Shown: piece after piece, positions 1 to 6,359 of the stretch
Numbering within the stretch: the stretch's first letter is position 1
Layout of the letters: each line of letters opens with the position of its first letter
Assembly (NCBI GenBank): GCA_003561815.1
Contig: PWVP01000080.1
Location: 1-13,244, forward strand
DNA length: 13,244 nucleotides
Direction: 5' to 3'
Source: Campylobacterota bacterium
GTDB lineage: Bacteria; Campylobacterota; Campylobacteria; Campylobacterales; SZUA-545
Notes under the pieces: generated by a model
Databases searched by the model: none
Seen by the model: the letters and a program-made list of their open reading frames with translations, nothing else
What the model was told of the DNA's origin: nothing
Made by a program: the position numbers and the translations under genes

Positions 1-209
1 GGCCTCTGGGGGCTCTTCTCTGGGGGCTCTTGAGCAGCCAGCGGATCGACCCGCTCGCTAAAGGGGGTCACACACAGCCCGATCAGGCAGTTGGGCTTGA
101 GTGCGCCATTTTCGAGCAGGTAGCCACGAAAAGTGGGCTCCGGTGCCGCTAAAAGCGCCACCACCGGATAGAACAGCACCAAAAACAGAAGTGCGCCACG
201 CCCAGCCAT
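1..209 (-). CDS. Exported protein of unknown function (5' part only)
   Basis: Leftward reading frame open from an ATG at 209-207 to the window edge, giving the first 69 residues; the rest lies outside the window. A ribosome-binding site (AAAGGG) sits 5-6 nt before the ATG. The N-terminus looks like a signal peptide: Arg at residue 4, then a hydrophobic stretch at about residues 6-21 (ALLFLVLFYPVVALLA) followed by APEP. There is no lipobox cysteine next to the hydrophobic core, so signal peptidase I cleavage is more likely than lipoprotein processing, although the -3/-1 residues are not ideal. The mature part has two cysteines (about residues 39 and 44, in NCLIGLC) and then turns Pro/Glu/Gln-rich (QEPPEKSPQ). 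That last part is encoded by a 14-nt tandem duplication. I do not recognise the family. The gene is divergent from the hydrogenase operon, which alone does not imply shared function. Confidence 0.66.
   Translation of the reverse strand, partial: MAGRGALLFLVLFYPVVALLAAPEPTFRGYLLENGALKPNCLIGLCVTPFSERVDPLAAQEPPEKSPQR
4..31. repeat. Two-copy 14-nt direct tandem repeat
   Basis: The unit CTCTGGGGGCTCTT occurs perfectly at 4-17 and again at 18-31. It lies inside the leftward partial gene. Because 14 is not a multiple of three, gain or loss of one copy would shift the reading frame. Bases 1-3 do not continue the pattern, so there are two copies in this window. Confidence 0.85.
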
Positions 210-244
210 CACGACCCTTTCGATCAAATCCATCACTGCGATCT

Positions 245-250
245 ATTTTA
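245..250 (-). promoter_or_regulatory. Possible -10 box for the leftward exported-protein gene
   Basis: On the minus strand the hexamer TAAAAT (plus-strand ATTTTA at 245-250) would start transcription near 238, leaving a leader of about 30 nt before the ATG at 209. No convincing -35 box is visible. The call rests on the match to the -10 consensus and on position only. Confidence 0.3.
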
Positions 251-327
251 AGCAAAATCGGCTCCACGCGCTGTCGCTTTAATTGCCCCACTCCATACAC
301 CCACGACACACCATAGCCTCTTTTTTA

Positions 328-341
328 ATCATAAATATGAT
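328..341. promoter_or_regulatory. Perfect inverted repeat, candidate operator
   Basis: ATCAT-AAAT-ATGAT is a perfect 5+4+5 inverted repeat, overlapping the 8-bp palindrome ATGATCAT at 337-344. It lies in the AT-rich part of the hyd upstream region, about 57-70 bp before the inferred transcription start. A dyad there would suit an activator or a repressor acting on either divergent gene. It does not match the Escherichia coli NikR operator, so the binding protein is unknown. Confidence 0.4.
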
Positions 342-364
342 CATTTCGCCGCACCTTTTAAGCT

Positions 365-391
365 ACTATTAACCCTAAGAGGTGGTATAGT
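365..391. promoter_or_regulatory. Weak dyad spanning the hyd promoter
   Basis: ACTAT at 365-369 and ATAGT at 387-391 are inverted copies separated by 17 nt; the right arm overlaps the -10 box. The total span of 27 bp is close to the 28-bp dyad geometry of the E. coli NikR site (6-16-6), but the half-site sequence is different and the arms are short. It is recorded only because nikR is encoded in this operon. Confidence 0.22.
383..391 (+). promoter_or_regulatory. Extended -10 promoter of the hyd/hyp operon
   Basis: TGGTATAGT reads as an extended -10 element (TG-N followed by TATAGT at 386-391). Transcription would begin near 398, giving an untranslated leader of about 30 nt before the hydA ATG at 428. 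No good -35 hexamer is present at 17-18 nt spacing, as is common for Campylobacterota promoters, where the -10 region carries most of the signal. It is the only promoter candidate upstream of the twelve-gene run. Confidence 0.55.
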
Positions 392-427
392 CAAGTTTTT
401 ATGACCAAAAACCCCCAAGGAGGAGCG

Positions 428-1651
428 ATGAACCAGTGGATGACCGAGCAGATCCATGCGGCACACAGCAACCGGATTGAGCCCAGAGAGCAGGCCTACT
501 ACGATGCACTTTTTGAGAAGAGCAAAGCGCGTTTAGAGAGCCTGCGGGCTGAAGCGCCGCTGCATGAGGGGATGGACATCCACGCTGCTCTGGCCGAAGA
601 GGGGATGGATCGCCGCGACTTTATGAAGTGGGCCTCAGCCACGACCGCCACCTTAATGCTGCCGGCCATGTTTCAGCCGCTGGTGGCCGAAGCGGCCGAG
701 CTCTTTAACCGCGTACCGGTCATCTGGACCAACCTCCAGGATTGTGCCGGCAACACCGAAGCACTCCTTCGCACCAGTGCGCCCACCATCGATGAGCTGA
801 TTTTGGATGTGATCAGCCTGGAGTTTCACGAGGTGATTATGGCCGCCGCCGGGCATGAGGCCGAAGCGCAGCTTGAGGATGCGATGGCCACCTTCAAGGG
901 GCGCTACATCCTCGCCGTCGAAGGCTCCATCCCCCTAGGGCTGGATGGTCAGTACGGGGTCAAAGGCCCCCACGCGGAGACCTATCTCGATCATGTTCGC
1001 CGCGTCGGGGCGGACGCTTTTGCGATCGTGGCGATGGGCTCCTGTGCCGCCTTCGGGGGCGTACCCGCCGCCTACCCCAACCCCACCAATGCCGTCGGGG
1101 TCAAGGATGTCGTGCGCGGCAAACCGATCATCAACCTCTCAGGCTGCCCGGTTCATCCGCACAACATCACCTCCACCATTATCCATGTGATTCTCACCGG
1201 TCAGCCCCCGGCGCTGGATAACCTGATGCGCCCGCGCTTTGCCTACGGCTACCGCATCCACGACAACTGCGAGCGGCGCGCCCACTTCGATGCGGGCCAC
1301 TTCGTCGAAGAGTTTGGCGACCACGGCGCCAAGCACAACTACTGCCTCTATAAAGTCGGCTGCAAAGGCCCCATGACCTTTAACAACTGCTCGATTATCC
1401 GCTTTAACGACGGCGCCAACTGGCCGGTCGGGGTCGGGCGCGGCTGTATCGGCTGCTCAGAGCCGGATTTTTGGGATAAGTACGCCCACGAACGGCCCGT
1501 CGCGGCCGGGGTGAGAATGGCCCCCTTTGGCGGTGTGGAGAAGAGTGTGGACTATTTCGGTCTGGGACTGCTCACTGCGGTGGGTATCGGTATCGCTGTT
1601 CACGCCACCGCCAGCATCATGGCCGGCAAAAAAGATGAGGAGAACGCCTAA
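428..1651 (+). CDS. hydA: [NiFe] hydrogenase small (FeS) subunit, Tat-exported
   Basis: 407-residue small subunit that carries electrons from the Ni-Fe site through three FeS clusters to the membrane cytochrome. The ATG at 428 is chosen because AAGGAGG lies just before it; an in-frame ATG at 401 has no such site and falls almost on the transcription start. A Tat motif DRRDFMK is at residues 61-67, preceded by an unusually long 60-residue leader and followed by a hydrophobic stretch. Distal cluster ligands are H278, C281, C306 and C312; medial [3Fe-4S] ligands are C321, C340 and C343. For the proximal cluster C106, C206 and C240 are present, but the second Cys of the usual CxxC is Asn109 (CAGN, codon AAC at 752-754). 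A C-terminal membrane anchor spans about 376-400. The sequence fits group 1b enzymes of Campylobacterota. It overlaps hydB by 1 nt. Confidence 0.95.
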   Translation: MNQWMTEQIHAAHSNRIEPREQAYYDALFEKSKARLESLRAEAPLHEGMDIHAALAEEGMDRRDFMKWASATTATLMLPAMFQPLVAEAAELFNRVPVIWTNLQDCAGNTEALLRTSAPTIDELILDVISLEFHEVIMAAAGHEAEAQLEDAMATFKGRYILAVEGSIPLGLDGQYGVKGPHAETYLDHVRRVGADAFAIVAMGSCAAFGGVPAAYPNPTNAVGVKDVVRGKPIINLSGCPVHPHNITSTIIHVILTGQPPALDNLMRPRFAYGYRIHDNCERRAHFDAGHFVEEFGDHGAKHNYCLYKVGCKGPMTFNNCSIIRFNDGANWPVGVGRGCIGCSEPDFWDKYAHERPVAAGVRMAPFGGVEKSVDYFGLGLLTAVGIGIAVHATASIMAGKKDEENA

Positions 1652-3372
1652 TGACTAAAAAACACATTATTGTAGACCCCGTTACCCGTATCGAAGGCCA
1701 CCTGCGTATCGAAGCGGTGCTCGATGAGAACAATGTCATCACCGAAGCCTACAGCGCTGGGACGATGTTTCGCGGGATTGAGACCATCCTCAAGGGGCGC
1801 GATCCGAGAGATTGCGGTCTTTTGACCATGCGCATCTGCGGGGTGTGCACCGGCACCCACTACCAGCGATCGATCGAAGCGGTGGAGCACGCCTTTGAGA
1901 TCACCATCCCTAAAAACGCCCGCTTAGTGCGCAACCTGATTCAGGGCGCCCTCTATATGCACGATCACCCCGTGCACTTTTATAACCTCCACGGTCTGGA
2001 TTGGGTGGATATCACCAGCGCGCTCAAAGCCGATCCGGCCAAAGCCGCTGCCGAAGCGCTCAAATGGTGCGACACCCCCTACAACGCCAGTGTCGGCCAC
2101 TACCGTAAAGTCGCCCAGCGGCTGACGAAGTTTGTCAAACAGGGTCGCTTGGGGCCCTTTGCCAACGCCTACTGGGAGAATAAGAGCTACAAACTCTCTC
2201 CAGAGCAGAACCTCGTAGCCGCCTCTCACTACCTCGACTGCCTGGATGTGCAGCGCGATATCGCCAAAATGCACGCCATCTTTGGCGGCAAAAGCCCCCA
2301 TCCGCAATCCATCGTCGTAGGCGGCGTCACCTGCGTGCAGGATATTATCAACCCCGCCCGCGTCGCGGAGTTTAAGTCGATTTTGAACAAAACCCTCGAT
2401 TTTGTCAAACACGCCTACATCCCCGATGTGCTGATGGCGGGCACCGTCTATGCCGATGAGGCGCTGGCCGGAATCGGTAAAGGGGTGGGCAACTTCCTCA
2501 GCTATGGCGATTTCAACTTGGACGATCTCCCCTTCTATGAGAGCAAAAAGCTCTTTCCGGCCGGGGTGGTGTACGATTTTGATATCAGCAAATGCTACGA
2601 TCTCGATCAGCTCAAGATCACCGAGGATGTCACCCACGCCTGGTATAAAGGCAGTGAGCAGCTACACCCCTTTAAAGGCAAAACCGAGCCCGAGTACACC
2701 GGCTACCGCAAAGGCGAAGATGGCTTCGCTTACCTGAAAACCGAGGGCAAATACAGCTGGTCAAAGACCCCGCTTTATGAGGATCGGGTCATGGAGGTGG
2801 GGCCACTGGCGCGGATGGTGATCGGTGTGGCCAAAGGCGATCCGCTCATTACCGAGTATGTGCAGGGCTTTTTAAAGCGGGGCAACCTGCCGGTAAAAGT
2901 GCTCTTCTCCACCGTGGGCCGCACCGCCGCCAGGGCGATCGAGACGGTGATGATGGGTGAAGAGATGCTCAAATGGTGCGACGAACTGGCCGCCAATGTC
3001 GCCAGTGGCGATCAGGAGACCTGGACCAAGTTTGACTTCGATCGCGTCTCCCGCGATGCGGAGGGCTTTGGCATGGCCGAAGCGCCCCGCGGTGGTCTGG
3101 GCCACTGGGTGAAGATCAAAAACGGTCAGGTCGAGCACTACCAGATCGTCGTCCCCTCCACCTGGAACAGCGCCCCGCGCAGCCACAAAGGCGATCGCGG
3201 CCCTTACGAAGAGGCGCTAATCGGCGTCAAGCTGAGCGATCCCAAACAGCCGCTGGAGATTTTGCGCACCGTGCACAGCTTTGATCCCTGCATCGCCTGT
3301 GCAATCCATCTGGTGGACACCAAAGGCAAAACGCTGGCGGAATACAAAGTCTCAGGAGCCTGTGATGTCTGA
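1651..3372 (+). CDS. hydB: [NiFe] hydrogenase large (catalytic) subunit precursor
   Basis: 573-residue catalytic subunit that splits H2 at a Ni-Fe(CN)2CO centre. The two metal-binding motifs are intact: RICGVCTGTH at residues 61-70 (Cys63, Cys66) and DPCIACAIH at 545-553 (Cys547, Cys550, His553). The first Cys of the C-terminal pair is a normal TGC codon, so this is not a selenocysteine enzyme. After His553 come 20 residues that HydD should remove once nickel is in place. The length is normal for group 1 large subunits. It has no export signal of its own and is expected to leave the cytoplasm folded with HydA through Tat. The start ATG shares one base with the hydA stop (TAATG). The H2-uptake role is inferred from family and from the adjoining cytochrome b gene. 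Confidence 0.97.
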   Translation: MTKKHIIVDPVTRIEGHLRIEAVLDENNVITEAYSAGTMFRGIETILKGRDPRDCGLLTMRICGVCTGTHYQRSIEAVEHAFEITIPKNARLVRNLIQGALYMHDHPVHFYNLHGLDWVDITSALKADPAKAAAEALKWCDTPYNASVGHYRKVAQRLTKFVKQGRLGPFANAYWENKSYKLSPEQNLVAASHYLDCLDVQRDIAKMHAIFGGKSPHPQSIVVGGVTCVQDIINPARVAEFKSILNKTLDFVKHAYIPDVLMAGTVYADEALAGIGKGVGNFLSYGDFNLDDLPFYESKKLFPAGVVYDFDISKCYDLDQLKITEDVTHAWYKGSEQLHPFKGKTEPEYTGYRKGEDGFAYLKTEGKYSWSKTPLYEDRVMEVGPLARMVIGVAKGDPLITEYVQGFLKRGNLPVKVLFSTVGRTAARAIETVMMGEEMLKWCDELAANVASGDQETWTKFDFDRVSRDAEGFGMAEAPRGGLGHWVKIKNGQVEHYQIVVPSTWNSAPRSHKGDRGPYEEALIGVKLSDPKQPLEILRTVHSFDPCIACAIHLVDTKGKTLAEYKVSGACDV

Positions 3373-4069
3373 TCGAGTCCGCATCAAACGGATGACCCCA
3401 GCGATGCGGATCATCCACTGGGCGACCGTCTTCGCGGTGATTGTGTGTGTGATCACCGGCTACTATATCGCCTACCCCTTCTATCAGGCCCAAATCAGCG
3501 TCGAGGCCACCGAGAGCTTCGTGATGGCCTGGAACCGGTGGGGCCACTTTATCAGTGCGATTATTCTGGATGTGACGGCGATTTGGGTGATCTATCTCTA
3601 CTTCTTCAGCCGGTTTGAGAAGCCGTATAAGAAGCTTCTGCCCACTCGGGCCAACATCGTGGAGTATGGCCGGGTGGTCTACAACCTCATCACGCTCAAC
3701 CGCAAGCCCAAGGGGTTTGACACCCGCCACAACGACAGCTTCAACATCGTCAACTTCGCCATTTTGCACCTAATGCTGATTTTGATGCTCTTTACCGGGC
3801 TGCAGCTCTATGTGCACGGCTTTGGCAGTGGACACAGTGCGATCGGGGCGTGGTGGCCGTGGATGCTCCATCTGGTGACCGACTGGACGCTCTGGGCCTT
3901 TGGGGGCAAAGTGGGTGTGCGGGTGGTACACCATGCACTGATGTACGGTATTCTGGCGTGGGCGATGCTGCACATCTACTACCAGATCTGGCGCACCATC
4001 TTCTGGCGCGAAGGGGATATCAATATCGTCTTCGGCGGCGAAAAGTTTGCCCGTAAGCGATCGGCTTGA
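3365..4069 (+). CDS. hydC: Hydrogenase cytochrome b membrane subunit
   Basis: 234-residue integral membrane diheme cytochrome b that anchors HydAB and passes electrons to the quinone pool (menaquinone in this phylum). There are four hydrophobic segments, at about residues 17-36, 60-81, 127-150 and 187-207. Candidate heme-ligand histidines are H18 (IIHW), H61 (WGHF), the pair H189/H190 and H203, in keeping with HyaC/HydC-type cytochromes. The ATG at 3365 follows AGGAG at 3354-3358 and overlaps the end of hydB by 8 nt; the same frame is open further upstream inside hydB, but only this start gives the cytochrome N-terminus. The C-terminus is basic and cytoplasmic-like (KFARKRSA). Confidence 0.93.
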   Translation: MSDRVRIKRMTPAMRIIHWATVFAVIVCVITGYYIAYPFYQAQISVEATESFVMAWNRWGHFISAIILDVTAIWVIYLYFFSRFEKPYKKLLPTRANIVEYGRVVYNLITLNRKPKGFDTRHNDSFNIVNFAILHLMLILMLFTGLQLYVHGFGSGHSAIGAWWPWMLHLVTDWTLWAFGGKVGVRVVHHALMYGILAWAMLHIYYQIWRTIFWREGDINIVFGGEKFARKRSA

Positions 4070-4608
4070 AAGCGATCGTCATCGGCATCGGCAATCTGCT
4101 CTTCAAAGATGAGGGGGTCGGCCCGCTGGCCGCCCTCTACCTCAAAGCCAACTACCGCTTCACCCCCCCGCTGGAGGTGATGGACGGCGCAACGCTGGGC
4201 TTTAAACTGCTCCCCTACCTTCAGGAGTATGATCATATTATTATCCTCGATACCGTCAGCATCGAAGACGATCCGGGCAGCCTCTATGTGCTGCCGCGTC
4301 AGGCGCTTTTGGATCTGGGGGAGTACCGCAAAACCGCCCATGAGGTGGAGGTGGTGCAGATGATGGAGATGGCCAGCTTTCTGGAGACCCCCTCAGAGGT
4401 GACGGTGATCGGCATTGTGCCCGAGGATATCGAGAGTGTGGCGATCGATCTGAGCCCAACACTGCGCCAGAAGCTGCCTGAGCTCATCGACCAGACCCTT
4501 AAAACCGCCGCGTCGCTGGGGTTTGAAGCTAAGCGGGTCGCCGATCACACACTCGAAGAGGTGATTGAGACCGTCTCCTCCCCATCCACCGCCAAGGAGA
4601 TTTTTTGA
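4066..4608 (+). CDS. hydD: Hydrogenase maturation endopeptidase (M52/HybD family)
   Basis: 180-residue nickel-dependent endopeptidase that cleaves the C-terminal peptide of HydB after metal insertion, closing the active site. The three metal-sensing residues of the family are present at nearly the same positions as in E. coli HybD: Glu16 (FKDEGVGP), Asp62 (IILDTV) and His92 (TAHEVEV). The DGxTLGxxLLPYL motif is here DGATLGFKLLPYL (residues 40-52), with Ala for the usual Gly. Translation most likely starts at TTG 4066-4068, which overlaps the hydC TGA as TTGA; no strong ribosome-binding site is visible, so coupling to hydC translation is likely. The C-terminus is longer than in HybD, with about 20 extra residues of unknown role. 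Confidence 0.92.
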   Translation: MKAIVIGIGNLLFKDEGVGPLAALYLKANYRFTPPLEVMDGATLGFKLLPYLQEYDHIIILDTVSIEDDPGSLYVLPRQALLDLGEYRKTAHEVEVVQMMEMASFLETPSEVTVIGIVPEDIESVAIDLSPTLRQKLPELIDQTLKTAASLGFEAKRVADHTLEEVIETVSSPSTAKEIF

Positions 4609-6359
4609 ATCTGCGCGTTTTGATCCGCTTTCGCAGTCAGCAGCCCTACTTCGCCCACCTGATTGCCGATCTGCTCACAGAGTCCACCCTAAGCGGCTGT
4701 ATCTACACCACCGATGAGGGGATTGTGATTGACGCCGAGGGGGAGCAGGCGCAGATTGAGGCCTTCTCCAGCCTGCTTCAGAGCGCTCTGCCCTTCTCTA
4801 TCCACCTGGGCGATGTGCAGCCCATCGAGCAGCTGCCCGAGGATGCACAGCCGCTAGGCGATCGCCGCCTTCCAGCCGGGCTCTTTATCCTCCCGCGCAG
4901 CGCACAGAGGGTACTCAGCGCGCAGAGCGAGGGGTTTTTAGATCTTTTTAGTGACGATGGGCTCAATCCACCCATCACCCGCCTCTATCTCGACCATCAG
5001 GCCACCAGCAACACTCCAGCGGCCCTTCATCAGCTCGCAGACCGGCTCATCGCCTCGGGCTCGATCACCCTCCAGAGCGCGCGCGGCTTTATCAAGCTCA
5101 CCTTAGAGGGGCACGAAGATCCCACGCAGCTTCAGACCGTACTGATAACGCACACCCGCTTTTTAGAGCGCACCCAGGCCGATGATCGCCTCTACGGGCT
5201 ACTCTCAGCCATCGAAAAGCCCGCTATTCGCATCGGGGCTGAGGATCTGCCCGATCGCTTCGGTGGCGGGGCGCTGATGCAGCTTCCCTACGATCTCATC
5301 ACCGCCTGCTTCGCGCGCGTGCTCCAAGATCGCGCCATCGATCACCTCTATCTCAGCCCCGGCGATGAGCGTGAGGCGCTTTTGCGCTATGAGGGCGGGG
5401 TGCAGACAGGGCGGTTTTTAGAGATCGCCCCCACCGAGAGCGGGGTGCTGCCGATCGAGGGCGGTGCGCTTCCCATCTGGCTCAAGGGGCCAGCCTGCGC
5501 CGATCGGGGCGAGAGCGGGCCGCTGGGAGCCGTCCATGAGGAGGGGGCGATCTGTCTAGATCGGATCGAAAACCTCCCGCCACGACCCCACACCCTTCAG
5601 GCCCGGGGGGCAGATGCCGCCCACGCGGCGATGCTCTCGGTGCTGATTGAGCACCGCTGTGTGCAGGAAGATGCCGTCGGCGGGTTTCTCTCGCTGGAGT
5701 GCGATGAGAGTGCGCTGCTCGCGTGGATGGCCGATCAGCGCCACTTCAGGCCGATCGCCACCTTTGCTCCGCTCCCTGCCAGCGGCCAGGAGGTGATTGA
5801 GCATATCCGATCGCTTGATAACACCGCGCCGACGCTTTTGGAAAATATCGCGCACAAGCACCCCACCCTTCTAAGCAGTCTGGAGAGCTACCGTTTCAAA
5901 GGGGCTGCGCCGTTTCGCCTCTTCGCCCTTCTGGGGCTGCTGCTGGATTTTGACCCCCGCCTAAGCGAGCGGGATCTCTTTAACCGGCTGATTCACACCA
6001 GCTTAGGCTCCTCGTGTCGTGGCGGGGTGAAGATCGACTTTAAACTCAACGCCGATCGGCAGATTGATTGGGCGCAGGCGGCCCGTACGGTGCTGAGTTT
6101 TCGCATGGCCGATGTGGATCCAAACATACTGGCGGTGAGCCTCTTTGAGTCGTTTTGCGATCTGCTCGTGATGCAGCTGGGCGATATGCGTATCACCCTC
6201 CAGACCCAGCGCATTGCACTCAGTGGCGATCTGCTCGCCGCACCGGTTATCCGCACCAAACTCGAAGAGCACTTTGGCCGCTTCTTTAAACTCAGCATGA
6301 ATCGCGATCTCGACACCCGCCACGGTGCACCGGCTGTGGGTGCGCTCTATCTTCAATGA
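4605..6359 (+). CDS. hydE: HydE-type maturation protein, degenerate HypF paralogue
   Basis: 584-residue protein in the hydE position. In Helicobacter pylori the gene at this position is required for hydrogenase activity; its biochemistry is not known to me. It starts at TTG 4605, with AAGGAGA at 4594-4600 and a TTGA overlap with hydD. Compared by eye with the adjacent HypF it keeps the domain order. Residues 1-76 resemble acylphosphatase but lack the VQGVGFR loop. About 138-168 resemble the start of YrdC (LADRLIASGSITL against IEALKAGQIVAL). About 335-584 resemble the Kae1-like domain, including FRLF...DW (437-489) and a GAPAVGALYL tail (574-583) where HypF has DSGIALGQLA. The two four-cysteine zinc fingers are absent, and the HHHAH and DGTGLGEDG motifs are lost. 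It is therefore probably a non-catalytic scaffold or HypF/HypE partner. The name is sure by position and moderately sure by sequence. Confidence 0.8.
   Translation: MNLRVLIRFRSQQPYFAHLIADLLTESTLSGCIYTTDEGIVIDAEGEQAQIEAFSSLLQSALPFSIHLGDVQPIEQLPEDAQPLGDRRLPAGLFILPRSAQRVLSAQSEGFLDLFSDDGLNPPITRLYLDHQATSNTPAALHQLADRLIASGSITLQSARGFIKLTLEGHEDPTQLQTVLITHTRFLERTQADDRLYGLLSAIEKPAIRIGAEDLPDRFGGGALMQLPYDLITACFARVLQDRAIDHLYLSPGDEREALLRYEGGVQTGRFLEIAPTESGVLPIEGGALPIWLKGPACADRGESGPLGAVHEEGAICLDRIENLPPRPHTLQARGADAAHAAMLSVLIEHRCVQEDAVGGFLSLECDESALLAWMADQRHFRPIATFAPLPASGQEVIEHIRSLDNTAPTLLENIAHKHPTLLSSLESYRFKGAAPFRLFALLGLLLDFDPRLSERDLFNRLIHTSLGSSCRGGVKIDFKLNADRQIDWAQAARTVLSFRMADVDPNILAVSLFESFCDLLVMQLGDMRITLQTQRIALSGDLLAAPVIRTKLEEHFGRFFKLSMNRDLDTRHGAPAVGALYLQ

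Noticed and set aside
101..316. Rightward 71-codon frame upstream of hydA
   Set aside because: It overlaps the signal-peptide-encoding leftward gene antisense, is Pro/Arg-rich as expected for a shadow, and has no ribosome-binding site.
401..427. In-frame ATG at 401 as the start of hydA
   Set aside because: It has no ribosome-binding site and lies only a few bases after the inferred transcription start, while the ATG at 428 directly follows AAGGAGG.
210..427. Canonical E. coli-type NikR operator upstream of hydA
   Set aside because: I found no GTATGA-N16-TCATAC match; the dyads present have different half-sites and are reported only as candidates.
1924..2637. 237-codon open frame on the minus strand inside hydB
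   Set aside because: It is a GC-rich antisense shadow of hydB with no recognisable family, no ribosome-binding site and low-complexity composition.
3285..3311. Possible selenocysteine ([NiFeSe]) site in the HydB C-terminal motif
   Set aside because: The first Cys of DPCIACAIH is encoded by TGC, not TGA, so the enzyme is an ordinary [NiFe] type.
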